From NCBI RefSeq assembly GCF_027923405.1, contig NZ_BQYI01000001.1:3078501-3142500 (forward strand): DNA of 64,000 bases, written 5' to 3'. The stretch comes from Paenibacillus sp. YYML68. GTDB taxonomy: Bacteria > Bacillota > Bacilli > Paenibacillales > NBRC-103111. Of the stretch, positions 36,634 through 45,405 are shown in pieces. The stretch's first letter is position 1; every line of letters starts with the position of its first letter. The translations under genes and the position numbers were made by a program. The notes beneath the pieces were generated by a model, which was given only the letters and a program-made list of their open reading frames with translations, made no database searches and was not told the DNA's origin.

Positions 36634-37167
36634 TTATTTCTGAATATATTTCGCCAGCACGTCGACGAACAGCTTCGTGAACGCAGGAAGGTCTGGCGGT
36701 CTGCGGCCAGATACGATGTTGCGGTCGACCACCGCCTCCTCATCGATCCAGATCGCGCCTGCATTCTCAAGGTCATCCTTGATGCCCGGTGTGGACGTCA
36801 TCGTATAGCCCTTGCATATTTTCGCAGAGGCGAGCACCCAGCCTGCATGACAGATGTGCGCGATCGGCTTCTCCGCCTCATGAAACTCACGTGTCAGCCG
36901 CAGCACCGACTCGTAGCGGCGAAGCTTGTCCGGCGCCCAGCCGCCCGGCACATACAAGCCGATGTAATCGGACGCTTGCACCTCATCCAGCGCATAATCC
37001 GTCTTCAGTGGCACCCCATACTTGCCGATGTAGGAATGATCCTTCTTCGGCCCAGCCAGATGCACCTCTGCGCCTGCCTCGCGCAGCCTGAGCACCGGAT
37101 ACCACATTTCCAAATCCTCGAACTCTTCATCGACAAAGGCGAGCACCTTATAGCCCTTCAGCTCCAT
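36634..37167 (-). CDS. DJ-1/PfpI family protein
   Basis: The start at 37167 (AAGGAG eight bases upstream) gives 177 residues. The nucleophile-elbow cysteine C106 is followed by H107 in AHICHAGW, and E17 lies in EEFEDLE, the arrangement of DJ-1/PfpI/YhbO proteins. The family includes glyoxalase III-like deglycases and stress proteins. Exact activity is unproven here. It follows ptsI by 33 bases on the same strand. Confidence 0.88.
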   Translation of the reverse strand: MELKGYKVLAFVDEEFEDLEMWYPVLRLREAGAEVHLAGPKKDHSYIGKYGVPLKTDYALDEVQASDYIGLYVPGGWAPDKLRRYESVLRLTREFHEAEKPIAHICHAGWVLASAKICKGYTMTSTPGIKDDLENAGAIWIDEEAVVDRNIVSGRRPPDLPAFTKLFVDVLAKYIQK

Positions 37168-37200
37168 TACATTCACTCCTTCGTTCGTAGTTACCATCAC

Positions 37201-39006
37201 TTACATACAACTGCTCGTCGAACGGGGAACATCAAGGTTCGCCCCTCCGCTCTCGTTCACGTCCCGCAGTCGCTCGGGGCTCACAGCCTCGTTCTGCGCA
37301 TAATGCTCCAGCACCTCAAGCACACGCACGCTGCTCGTACAGGCTGACAGCTGCTTCCACATGTTCGATGCATCCGTAGACAAGCTTTGAATAAGTCGGC
37401 TCTTCACCCGCAATATGGACGCAACGGACATACTCAGGTCAGTGATGCCGAGGGCGATCCAGAGAGGAAGCGCACGCACATCACCTGCGATTTCACCGCA
37501 TACACTTACCTGAATTCCTTGCTTGCGAGCATTATCCACCGTCATCTTCAGCATGCGAAGTATAGACGGGTGGTAAGGGTCATAGAGGTGAGCGACATGC
37601 TCGTTCATCCGGTCGACCGCCAGCACATACTGCACCAGATCGTTCGTCCCAATACTGAAGAAGTCAACCTCCTGCGCCAGCAGGTCGGAGATCATGACGG
37701 CAGCTGGCAGCTCGATCATAATGCCGACCGGAATATCATCCTTGAAGGAAGCACCCTCTTGTCGAAGCTCCTCCTTCACCTCCTGCAGTACCTCATTGGC
37801 TCTGCGAAGCTCCTCAAGCGACGAGATCATCGGATACATGATCTTAATGCATCCGTACGAGCTTGACCTGACAATGGCGCGAAGCTGTGTCTTGAACAGA
37901 TCGGTACGGTCAAGCATAATCCGAATGGCTCGATAACCGAGCGACGGATTCTCCTCCTCCGGAAGCTCCAGATAATCGAGATGCTTGTCACCGCCCACAT
38001 CCAGCGTACGGATGACGAGCGGCTTGCCTGCAAGCTTCTCCGCCGCCTCCTTATACACCTCGTACTGCTCCTCCTCGCCCGGGAAGGTGGCGCGGTTCAT
38101 GTACAGGAACTCGGTCCGGAACAGTCCGACGCCGCTCGCTCCCTTCACGATCGCCTGCTCCAGCTCCTTGATCGAGCTGATGTTCGCAGCTAAATTGTAG
38201 CTGAGTCCATCCATCGTCTGCGAAGGCAGGTCTGCTAGCTGCATCAGCTGATCCTGCTCCTGCCTCCAGCTCTCCTTCAGCTTCAAGTAATGCTTGACGA
38301 CCGTCTCTGAAGGATTAATATAGACGATTCCTTCGTCTCCGTCGATAATGAGGAAGTCCCCGGTCTGAATCGGCGTTGCCAGATGCTCCTCTAGCCCGAC
38401 CACATACGGAACGCCCATTGCACGCGCCATGATGGCGACATGCGACGTTTTGCCACCCATCATCGTAACAAGGCCTAACGTCTGGTTCACATCCAGATGC
38501 ACCATCTGCGACGGAATAAGCTCCTTCGCGACGAGCACATACGGCTCATCCTTCGGTGGCAATGTCTCCTCCAGCGCGCCGAGCAGATGCTTCAGCAGTC
38601 GGTTGCCGACATCCTTAATATCGAGCGCACGCTCCTTCATATACCCGTCGTCCAGCAGGTCGAACATGTTGACGAACTTCTCGATCGTCTCCTTGACCGC
38701 AACCTCCGCAGCCTTGTACTGCCGCTGCATGATACCCTGCACCTCGTTCATGAAGACAGGGTCCTCCAGAATGGCCAGATGTGCGTCGAATATTTGTGTC
38801 TGCTCCTCGCCAAGGACGTTGACGAATTCTTCTTTAATTTGCCGGATTTCGTCCTTCGAGCTGCGTATGCCGTCATACAGCCTTTCGAATTCGTAGGCCA
38901 AGTCCGTAACATCAATCAGCTTATCGGGAAAGTCCCACTCCCAGGTCGGAATGACGAAAGCCTTGCCCATCGCAATGCCGGATGAAGCTCCTATCCCCCT
39001 AACCAA
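37201..39006 (-). CDS. ptsI: PTS enzyme I
   Basis: A TTG start at 39006 with GGGAGGG seven bases upstream gives 601 residues. Enzyme I passes phosphate from PEP to HPr. The phosphorylated His189 is in GGKTSHVAIMAR. The PEP-binding domain has GLFRTEFLYM (about 295), EIPAAV-like IELPAAVMISDL, and the Cys of VSVCGEIAGD near 500. It is about 25 residues longer than usual at the C-terminus, ending in a Ser/Cys tail. It overlaps ptsG by 8 bases, with no ptsH between, unlike Bacillus ptsGHI. Confidence 0.95.
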   Translation of the reverse strand: MVRGIGASSGIAMGKAFVIPTWEWDFPDKLIDVTDLAYEFERLYDGIRSSKDEIRQIKEEFVNVLGEEQTQIFDAHLAILEDPVFMNEVQGIMQRQYKAAEVAVKETIEKFVNMFDLLDDGYMKERALDIKDVGNRLLKHLLGALEETLPPKDEPYVLVAKELIPSQMVHLDVNQTLGLVTMMGGKTSHVAIMARAMGVPYVVGLEEHLATPIQTGDFLIIDGDEGIVYINPSETVVKHYLKLKESWRQEQDQLMQLADLPSQTMDGLSYNLAANISSIKELEQAIVKGASGVGLFRTEFLYMNRATFPGEEEQYEVYKEAAEKLAGKPLVIRTLDVGGDKHLDYLELPEEENPSLGYRAIRIMLDRTDLFKTQLRAIVRSSSYGCIKIMYPMISSLEELRRANEVLQEVKEELRQEGASFKDDIPVGIMIELPAAVMISDLLAQEVDFFSIGTNDLVQYVLAVDRMNEHVAHLYDPYHPSILRMLKMTVDNARKQGIQVSVCGEIAGDVRALPLWIALGITDLSMSVASILRVKSRLIQSLSTDASNMWKQLSACTSSVRVLEVLEHYAQNEAVSPERLRDVNESGGANLDVPRSTSSCM

Positions 39007-40930
39007 AAACGTTCCCTCCCCTTGTGCCTGGTGTGACGGTATCTTTGACTACGACCGACATGACGGACGCCTGCCCCTTCTTGACCGCCTTATAAGGTGC
39101 GAAGCTCCACGACTTCACCGTCTCCGCGTTCGTAATGACCATCGGCGTTGCGAGCGACTTGCAGCCCTTCTTCACCTTCTGCAGGTTGAAGCGCACGAGC
39201 AGCTGACCGGCTTCTACCTCGTCGCCCTCCTTCACGTAGGCGGTGAAATATTTACCCTGAAGCTGCGCCGTATCGATGCCGATATGTAGCAGCACCTGAA
39301 GGCCATGCTCCGTTTCGATGCCGAGCGCATGCAGCGTCGGATACAGATGAATAATTTTCCCGGCAATCGGGGCTACGAGCTCCCCCTTCTCCGGGATGAA
39401 GGCGACGCCGTTGCCGACGATTTTGCCTGCGAATATTTTATCCGGCACATCCTCCAGCGCAATCATACGCCCTTGCATCGGCGAGCTGAACAGCACTTGA
39501 TGAATGTCCTTGCGCAGCACCTTGTTGATCTCCTCGCGGATCAGCTCGGAGTAGGTGCCGAATACGACCTGCACATTGCCGCCGCCCAGATGGATAACGC
39601 CCGCCGCCCCGAGGTGCTTCAGCGCCGCCGTGTCCATCTGCTTGTCGTTCACGAGCGTCAGACGCAAGCGGGTAATACACGCCTCGATGCTCTTGATATT
39701 GTTCTTGCCGCCGAGCGCCTCCAGAATGAGCGGAGATCGGTACGGAATATCGCCGGCCCACTCCTCCAGGTGTGAGCCCTCCTCGCGGCCGGGTGTTGGC
39801 AGCCTGAATCTGCGAATCGCCCAGCGGAACAGCACATAGTAGAAGGCGCCGTACGCGAGACCGACAGGGATGAGCAGCAGCCCGTTCGTGGACAGATGCA
39901 AATTAATCAAGTAGTCGATCGCCCCTGCCGAATGCGAGAAGCCGTGATGAATGCCAAGTGAATATGCAATCCACATCGACAAGCCAGACAAGATCGCATG
40001 CACGATGAACAAGTAAGGCGCCACGAACAAGAACGCAAACTCAATCGGCTCCGTCACTCCCGTCAAGAAGCAGGCGAACGCCGCTGTGAGAAACGTCGTA
40101 CGCACCTTCGGCTTCAGGTCCTCCCTCGCCTCATGGATGATCGCGATGGCAATCGCTGGCAGGGCGAACATCATGATCGGATATAAGCCTGCCATATAGA
40201 TGCCTGCTGTCGGATCTCCGGCGAAATATCGCGGAAGATCACCGAACACCGGCTGTCCGTTATTCTCATAGCTGCCGAGCTGGAACCAGAAGAAGTTGTT
40301 GAATACATGATGCAGTCCAGATGGCACGAGCAACCGATGAATAATGCCATATAGGAATGTTCCGAAGCCGCCCATACCGAGCAGCACTTCTGTCAGCTGC
40401 TGCATGGCCAGATTAAGCAGCGGGCCGAGCTTGAACATCACCATTGTGAGTACGAATACAGCCGGCCCCATGAAGATCGGAACGAGACGCGGCCCTCCGA
40501 AAAATTGTATGGCCTCCGGCAGCTGGATATGTTTCACCCGGTGGTAGATTATTGCAGCGAGGAGCCCGATCAATATACCGCCGGGAACGCCAAGCTGGAA
40601 CGTTTCACCTAGATAACGCTGCAGCGTCTCCGAGAACATGAAGTGACCGATCAGCGCAGACAGCCCTGCCATGCCAGCGCTCTCAGTCAAGCCTAGCGCC
40701 ACGCCGACCGCGAAGATCAGCGGTAAGTATGTAAAGATGGTCGTGCCGAACGCCATCAGCATCTCGCCGATATGCCCCATATTCGCCTGCTCCCAAGGCA
40801 GGGTGCCAAGCCGAATCAATATTGCCGCTACAGGAAGCGTGATGGTCGGAAGCATAAGCGACCTACCTAGCTGCTGTAAATTACCCATCCAGTTCAAAGC
40901 AAGACGCGCCCCCTTTGTCGATTCCTTCAT
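38999..40930 (-). CDS. ptsG: PTS glucose-type transporter EIICBA
   Basis: This roughly 643-residue protein takes up and phosphorylates glucose (or a close sugar). The EIIC domain (about 15-385) has ten or so membrane segments and the signature GVTEPIEFAFLF. The EIIB cysteine is in SIEACITRLRLT (about 430). EIIA at the C-terminus has the His of HGLQVLLHIGIDT (about 560). The start is uncertain. ATG 40930 lacks a ribosome binding site, and the TTG at 40972 coincides with a TTGACA -35-like box. AAGGGGG at about 40910 could instead serve TTG 40897 or ATG 40888. The family N-terminus fits a start near 40888-40930. Confidence 0.9.
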   Translation of the reverse strand: MKESTKGARLALNWMGNLQQLGRSLMLPTITLPVAAILIRLGTLPWEQANMGHIGEMLMAFGTTIFTYLPLIFAVGVALGLTESAGMAGLSALIGHFMFSETLQRYLGETFQLGVPGGILIGLLAAIIYHRVKHIQLPEAIQFFGGPRLVPIFMGPAVFVLTMVMFKLGPLLNLAMQQLTEVLLGMGGFGTFLYGIIHRLLVPSGLHHVFNNFFWFQLGSYENNGQPVFGDLPRYFAGDPTAGIYMAGLYPIMMFALPAIAIAIIHEAREDLKPKVRTTFLTAAFACFLTGVTEPIEFAFLFVAPYLFIVHAILSGLSMWIAYSLGIHHGFSHSAGAIDYLINLHLSTNGLLLIPVGLAYGAFYYVLFRWAIRRFRLPTPGREEGSHLEEWAGDIPYRSPLILEALGGKNNIKSIEACITRLRLTLVNDKQMDTAALKHLGAAGVIHLGGGNVQVVFGTYSELIREEINKVLRKDIHQVLFSSPMQGRMIALEDVPDKIFAGKIVGNGVAFIPEKGELVAPIAGKIIHLYPTLHALGIETEHGLQVLLHIGIDTAQLQGKYFTAYVKEGDEVEAGQLLVRFNLQKVKKGCKSLATPMVITNAETVKSWSFAPYKAVKKGQASVMSVVVKDTVTPGTRGGNVFG

Positions 40931-40943
40931 TGGCACTATTTCG

Positions 40944-40972
40944 ATGGTAAGCGCTAACGAAACTTTTGTCAA
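40944..40972 (-). promoter_or_regulatory. Promoter of ptsG with overlapping cre
   Basis: Minus strand: perfect TTGACA (40972-40967), a 17-bp spacer and TACCAT (40949-40944). The spacer contains GTTAGCGCTTACC (40946-40959 region), a strong cre-like palindrome. If real, transcription starts near 40937 and translation must begin downstream. Confidence 0.5.
40946..40959. promoter_or_regulatory. cre-like operator at ptsG
   Basis: GGTAAGCGCTAACG reads nearly the same on both strands and has the central AGCGCT of ideal cre elements. It overlaps the candidate ptsG -10 and spacer. Confidence 0.55.
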
Positions 40973-41013
40973 ACAACGGTTCGCCCTCCGAAATCAAGCG
41001 ATATAGCGCGGAA

Positions 41014-41034
41014 AGGCGAGCCTATTCGGCTCGC
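41014..41034 (-). terminator. Hairpin downstream of thiE
   Basis: GGCGAGCC / GGCTCGCC stem (41015-41022 / 41027-41034) between thiE and ptsG, with only a short T tract. It is a weak terminator at best. Confidence 0.5.
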
Positions 41035-41054
41035 CCACACTTGCAGCAGCACAC

Positions 41055-41723
41055 TCATGAATGAGAGCGTGCGTTCTGTGAAGCGGCGCTACGCACCGCC
41101 TCAGCGAGCCTCTCTGCAGCGGCTCTTGCGTCCTGCTGCTTCGTAATCGCAGAGACGACCGCGACACCGTCCGCGCCGCTCTCGATAACGGCGGCCGCGT
41201 TGTCGGCATCGACGCCGCCGATGCCAACCATCGGCAGCTGCGGCCAGCGCTGCTTCAGCTCCTGAAGCAGGCCGGTGCCGATCGGTGCCCCGGCATCCGA
41301 CTTCGTCAGCGTCGAGTAGATCGCACCGACGCCCAAGTAATCGGCTCCTTGAGCGACCGCCCACTCCGCCTCCTCCATCGTGCCCGCCGATACGCCGATG
41401 ATCGCGTCCGGTCCGAGCAGGCGACGTGCTTCCAGCGCGGGCAGATCATCTTGTCCGACGTGGACGCCGTCGGCCTCCAGCAGCAGCGCAACGTCAACGC
41501 GATCGTTGACGACGAACAGCACGCCTTGCTCCCGGCACAGCTCGCGAATCGCTCGACCGGCCTGCAGCACGTCGCGCAGCTGCGCCTTCTTTTCTCTGAG
41601 CTGCACGATGGTCACGCCGCCCTCAATGGCAGCCCTCGCTGTATCGAGCGCACTGCGGCCTTCGAATTCGCCCAGATCGAGCACCAGATAGACAGCCAGT
41701 GCTTCCTCCAATTGGTGCTTCAT
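41055..41723 (-). CDS. thiE: Thiamine-phosphate synthase
   Basis: This 222-residue TIM-barrel enzyme joins HMP-PP and thiazole phosphate to form thiamine monophosphate. Conserved elements are the pyrophosphate and HMP site VQLREKK (about 40-46), VNDRVDVALLLEADGVHVGQDD (about 72-93), GVSAGTMEEA and the late GIGGVDADNAAAV. No other thiamine gene and no TPP riboswitch are nearby. It starts 2 bases after the CoA-binding gene ends, so the two are coupled. Confidence 0.95.
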   Translation of the reverse strand: MKHQLEEALAVYLVLDLGEFEGRSALDTARAAIEGGVTIVQLREKKAQLRDVLQAGRAIRELCREQGVLFVVNDRVDVALLLEADGVHVGQDDLPALEARRLLGPDAIIGVSAGTMEEAEWAVAQGADYLGVGAIYSTLTKSDAGAPIGTGLLQELKQRWPQLPMVGIGGVDADNAAAVIESGADGVAVVSAITKQQDARAAAERLAEAVRSAASQNARSHS

Positions 41724-41725
41724 GC

Positions 41726-42154
41726 TTACCTTCCTCCAGGCAGCAATATGGCATCCTCGACCTTAATGCAACGATCCATAATTACTTCCAGTCCGGCTGC
41801 CTGCGCGATGTCCGCCGCCTCTTCGTTGAAGATACCTTGCTGCAGCCAGAACGTCTTGGCCCCGATCTTCACCGACTCCTCTGCGACAGGCACGACCTGT
41901 TCGCTACGGCGGAAGACGTTGACAATATCGACGGGCTCCGGAATATCGGTCAATGATGCGTAGCACACCTCGCCGAGAATCGTGCCTGTAACCATCGGAT
42001 TAACAGGGATGATCCGGTAGCCCTTCGCCTGCATCGCCTCAGCGACCATGTACGATACACGGTCCGGCTTGTCGGACAAGCCGACGACCGCTACGTTGCG
42101 GGCGCCTGCTAATATTTCTTTAATTCGATCCCGAGAAGGATTCTCGAACGCCAT
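41726..42154 (-). CDS. CoA-binding domain protein (YccU-like)
   Basis: The start at 42154 gives a 142-residue Rossmann-fold protein of the CoA_binding_2 family. It has the nucleotide loop VAVVGLSDKPDR (about 20-31), IIPVNPMVTGTILGE (about 46-60) and IVNVFRRSEQVVPV. Homologues bind CoA; the physiological role is undefined, though links to protein CoAlation have been suggested. It lies directly upstream of thiE. Confidence 0.87.
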   Translation of the reverse strand: MAFENPSRDRIKEILAGARNVAVVGLSDKPDRVSYMVAEAMQAKGYRIIPVNPMVTGTILGEVCYASLTDIPEPVDIVNVFRRSEQVVPVAEESVKIGAKTFWLQQGIFNEEAADIAQAAGLEVIMDRCIKVEDAILLPGGR

Positions 42155-42218
42155 ACTTGAACAGCTCCTCTCCACTATATACAAGTCAGGCTGCCCGATT
42201 CGAGCAGCCTCTATAGCA

Positions 42219-43121
42219 TTACCCATTCGTATAAGAAATCGCCTGCCGCCCCATCGCGTCCCATACCTTCTTGAACTGCTGCTTATCGATCTGCTTCTTG
42301 CTCTCGCCCGACAGCGGGTCGTTCACATACACGAACTGCTCATCATAGCCGACGAGCAGCACTGCATGCTCCATGAACGTCGTCTGAATCGGGCCAAGCG
42401 GCGTGTCCCAGACGACCCACTTGCTCGGCAGCTTGTAATCAATCGTCGTCCATACGACGGACGGAATACCATTACGCAGCTGCTCCTCCAGCTTCGAGAA
42501 CGGCTTGCGAGTCAAGTCTACAGCGGTCGGAATATGCGACTTCAGCTGCGGGAACAAGGCGGTATGGTAGATGCCGAAGCCTCGAGACTTGCCAGTCGGA
42601 TCGCCTACGAAGCCCGTATTGGGGTTGCCCCAATAGCCGACCGAACCATCCTTATTATATCGAAGCGGTGTCGTGTCACGCTTCATCTGCGCCGCCATCT
42701 CCAGCTTCGTCACCGCGATACCCTTGTAGTTCAACAGCATAGTCAGACTCGTAATCTCACAGCCGGAAGGCAGCTCAGGCAGCTGCCGAACGATCGGCGC
42801 ATCGAGCATGACGGTGACAGGAGCGGGCTGGGCAGGAGCAGCCTGCGGCGCAGGGGCGGCGACGCCGCCGTTAGCAGCAGCCTCGGCGGGCTCAGGAGCA
42901 ACCTCACTACCTTCTACGCCTGTTACAGCGGCCTTGGCCTTCAAGGCAAGCTCCGCTTCGGCCAGCCTGCTGGTCAGCTCATATACAGTAGGACGCACCC
43001 AATCGTCCTGATCCGATATTTTGGCATATAACAGCACTGCGAACACACCGCCGGCAAACAGCAAGCCTGCAATCAAGAAGAAAGCAAGCGTGACCTGCAT
43101 TCCCTTCCATAGAATGGCCAC
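42219..43121 (-). CDS. Membrane-anchored C39-like cysteine peptidase
   Basis: This 300-residue protein has an N-terminal membrane anchor (about 8-33), a Pro/Ala-rich spacer (about 70-102) and a C39-like domain facing outward. The catalytic Cys121 is in PSGCEITSLTMLL, the His in MEHAVLLVGYD (about 252), and the Asp/Asn in VNDPLSG (about 268). Such peptidase_C39_2 proteins are common in Firmicutes; substrates are unknown. No bacteriocin precursor or exporter is adjacent, so a bacteriocin-leader role is not supported. Confidence 0.87.
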   Translation of the reverse strand: MAILWKGMQVTLAFFLIAGLLFAGGVFAVLLYAKISDQDDWVRPTVYELTSRLAEAELALKAKAAVTGVEGSEVAPEPAEAAANGGVAAPAPQAAPAQPAPVTVMLDAPIVRQLPELPSGCEITSLTMLLNYKGIAVTKLEMAAQMKRDTTPLRYNKDGSVGYWGNPNTGFVGDPTGKSRGFGIYHTALFPQLKSHIPTAVDLTRKPFSKLEEQLRNGIPSVVWTTIDYKLPSKWVVWDTPLGPIQTTFMEHAVLLVGYDEQFVYVNDPLSGESKKQIDKQQFKKVWDAMGRQAISYTNG

Positions 43122-43187
43122 GATTCCTCACCGCCCCTATCGCATTATGTTCCTTTCCCAGATGTCGTTGGACTATCGGACGTGAAC

Positions 43188-44483
43188 TTATTCCTTGACG
43201 AGCTCAATCTGCGCGCCCAGCGACAGCAGATGGTCGAAATATTGCGGGTACGACTTCGCCACATGATGCGCGTCGTTAATCACAAGTCCTTGCTCCGAGC
43301 GCAGACCGACGACCGTCAGAGCCATAATGACGCGGTGGTCGAAGTGAGCGTTGATCTCCACGCCGCCAGTCACACCTTGCGGACGACCGTGAACGATAAT
43401 TTCGCTCTGGCGCTCCTCTACATCGGCTCCTGCCTTGCGCAGCTCGTTCAAGTAATCCGTGATGCGGTCGCACTCCTTGTAGCGCAGGTTCTCGACGTTG
43501 TAGAAGCGGGATGTGCCTTCCGCGAACACAGCCGCAGCGACCATCGCGAGCACCGCATCCGTGAAATGATCGCCGTCGAACTCGCCCGCCTTCAGCGTCT
43601 GGTTGCCGCGAACGTGAACGATGTCGTTCTCATGCGTCAGATCAACGCCCATCGCACGCAGCACATCGACGCAGGCGCGCTCGCCCTGTCGGCTCTGCTC
43701 GGCTAGACGGAGCACCGTTACATCCGAGTTCGTTACAGCCGCTGCAGCGAGAATCGCCGCAGAGCCCGGATAATCGCCCTGTACCACATATTCCTGCGGC
43801 TTGTACGCTTGACCGCCCGGAATCTTGTAATGCATCAGGTCCTCCGATGCCTCGATCTGAATACCTGCTTGGGCGATGACCTCCAGCGTCTGACCGACAA
43901 TAATCTTCGACTTCAGATCGTGCAGCACCGTAATCTCTGTATCTTCCTCCAGCAGCGGAGCGACGAACAAGAGCGAGCTCAGGAACTGCGAGCTGATGTT
44001 ACCGGATACAGTCAGCTTGCCGCCCTTCGGGCTTCCACCGCGAATCGTAATCGGCAGCTTGCCTGCATTGTGCTCGACCTGCACGTCCATCTGGCCGAGC
44101 GTCTCGATCAGGTCGTCATGCGGACGCTTGCCGAGCGACTCGGGGTACTTGTTCACGAACGTAACCTCCGGCAGGAAGGCAGCGACCGACATGAGGAAAC
44201 GAAGCACCGCTCCCGCATTGCCGACGTTCAGCTCGCTCACCTGCTTCGGATTGCGGCCGAAGCCGCGGATGACCATCTTCTCCTCATCCTCCTCGATCTC
44301 AGCTCCAAGATCGCGGATACAGCGGCGCATGGCATCGCTATCCTCGCTGTGCGCCGGGAAATATACGGTGCTTACTCCGTCGGCAAGTGCGCTGATGAGC
44401 AGGTAGCGGGTCGTGTAATTTTTGGAGGACAGTGCATTAATCGTCCCCTCCAGGCGCGGCGTCGGCTTAACAATAGCTTTCAT
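43188..44483 (-). CDS. aroA: 3-phosphoshikimate 1-carboxyvinyltransferase (EPSP synthase), divergent
   Basis: This 431-residue EPSP synthase joins shikimate 3-phosphate and PEP in chorismate synthesis. The two-domain inside-out barrel is complete, with the catalytic region GDHFTDAVLAM, YKECDRI and HVAKSYPQYF. The N-terminal loop reads SSKNYTTRYLL instead of the usual GDKSI(S/T)HR. The PEP loop is GNAGAVLRF (88-96), where most enzymes have GN(A/S)GT and Pro at the positions of A92 and F96. These changes fall where glyphosate contacts the enzyme. aroK is 1.4 kb away. Confidence 0.9.
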   Translation of the reverse strand: MKAIVKPTPRLEGTINALSSKNYTTRYLLISALADGVSTVYFPAHSEDSDAMRRCIRDLGAEIEEDEEKMVIRGFGRNPKQVSELNVGNAGAVLRFLMSVAAFLPEVTFVNKYPESLGKRPHDDLIETLGQMDVQVEHNAGKLPITIRGGSPKGGKLTVSGNISSQFLSSLLFVAPLLEEDTEITVLHDLKSKIIVGQTLEVIAQAGIQIEASEDLMHYKIPGGQAYKPQEYVVQGDYPGSAAILAAAAVTNSDVTVLRLAEQSRQGERACVDVLRAMGVDLTHENDIVHVRGNQTLKAGEFDGDHFTDAVLAMVAAAVFAEGTSRFYNVENLRYKECDRITDYLNELRKAGADVEERQSEIIVHGRPQGVTGGVEINAHFDHRVIMALTVVGLRSEQGLVINDAHHVAKSYPQYFDHLLSLGAQIELVKE

Positions 44484-44548
44484 AATAATCGAATCTCTCC
44501 CTATCTATATGTAAATTAAAGTGCATACGGTTACAGCGCTTGCAATGA

Positions 44549-44941
44549 TCATAGTCCGAATGCGAAGTCACTCAGCATGTACCCGAGCCAGGCTAACAGC
44601 ACACCAGCTACATAGCTGATTGCGATATATGCAGCTGCGGTCCGTCGGCTGCCCTTGTGCAGCATGGCCTCTGTCTCCACCTTGAAGGTGGAGAACGTCG
44701 TGAATGCTCCCAAGAACCCGGTACCGAGCAGCACGTACACCTTCTCGTGGATCAGCTCCGCCTGTCCCCACAGCAAGCCGAGCAGGAACGAGCCGAGCAG
44801 GTTCACGAGCAGCGTGCCAACCGGGAGGGCCGCACCGGCGTACCGTCTGGCTGACATCGTGCTGACCGCATAACGGCTCATCGCCCCGACACTACCGCCG
44901 ATAGCGACCGCAAACAGGTCACTTATTACGATATTCGACAT
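44549..44941 (-). CDS. crcB: Fluoride channel Fluc/CrcB, second subunit
   Basis: The start at 44941 shares one base with the stop of the upstream crcB (TGATG). The 130-residue protein has four membrane helices with the family motifs GGSVGAMSRY, the pore Asn in VNLLGSFLLG and the Phe-box TTFSTF. Fluc channels export fluoride passively. Paired homologues form heterodimers in several Firmicutes, and the overlap here ensures stoichiometric synthesis. Its N-terminus is longer if ATG 44965 is used, which I consider less likely. Confidence 0.92.
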   Translation of the reverse strand: MSNIVISDLFAVAIGGSVGAMSRYAVSTMSARRYAGAALPVGTLLVNLLGSFLLGLLWGQAELIHEKVYVLLGTGFLGAFTTFSTFKVETEAMLHKGSRRTAAAYIAISYVAGVLLAWLGYMLSDFAFGL

Positions 44942-45327
44942 CAATCGTCGAAACCCCTTTTCCATCGTGCAAATTGGAATGTTCTACCTGACCGGACAAG
45001 CAGCAATCCGCCCACCGCACTAAGCAGCATGTAGAGAGCCGCCGTCGGTAGACGTCCGGCCTCCAGCAGAGTAAGCAGCTCGACGCTGAACGTCGAGAAC
45101 GTCGTGAACGACCCGATCAGTCCGGTCGTGACGGCTGTACGCAGCCTCGGATGCTCGGCAAGTGCCGGATGATAGGCCGCGATGCCAAGCAGCAGGCAGC
45201 CTGTCCAGTTGCACAGCAGCGTTCCCCATGGAAGTGCGAACAATGGAGCCTGCTGAAGCGCGGCCGACAGCAGCAATCGCAGAGCCGCTCCCAGCGCTCC
45301 TGCGAGGCCGATATAGATCCAGAGCAA
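44941..45327 (-). CDS. crcB: Fluoride channel Fluc/CrcB, first subunit
   Basis: A TTG start nine bases after AGGAGG gives a 128-residue four-helix protein. It carries GALGAALR near the N-terminus, the pore motif CNWTGCLLLG and SFTTFSTFSVE, as in all Fluc proteins. With the overlapping second copy it should make a fluoride-selective channel protecting enolase and pyrophosphatase. No fluoride riboswitch consensus was found in the 180 bases upstream. Confidence 0.9.
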   Translation of the reverse strand: MLWIYIGLAGALGAALRLLLSAALQQAPLFALPWGTLLCNWTGCLLLGIAAYHPALAEHPRLRTAVTTGLIGSFTTFSTFSVELLTLLEAGRLPTAALYMLLSAVGGLLLVRSGRTFQFARWKRGFDD

Positions 45328-45375
45328 CCGCTACCACCTCCTTGCCGAGCGTTCCCGGGAGGTGAGCGCCAGCGT

Positions 45376-45405
45376 TTGACTTTCGTTTTCCAAACCTTGT
45401 ATGAT
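45376..45405 (+). promoter_or_regulatory. Promoter of the rhodanese gene
   Basis: TTGACT (45376-45381), an 18-bp spacer and TATGAT (45400-45405). The RNA start is expected near 45412, giving a 96-base leader. Confidence 0.6.

Noticed and set aside
42219-43121. Bacteriocin-processing role for the C39 peptidase
   Set aside because: No ABC domain, no precursor peptide and no double-glycine leader nearby; it is a single anchored peptidase.
45328-45400. Fluoride riboswitch upstream of crcB
   Set aside because: No match to the conserved pseudoknot core on the relevant strand.
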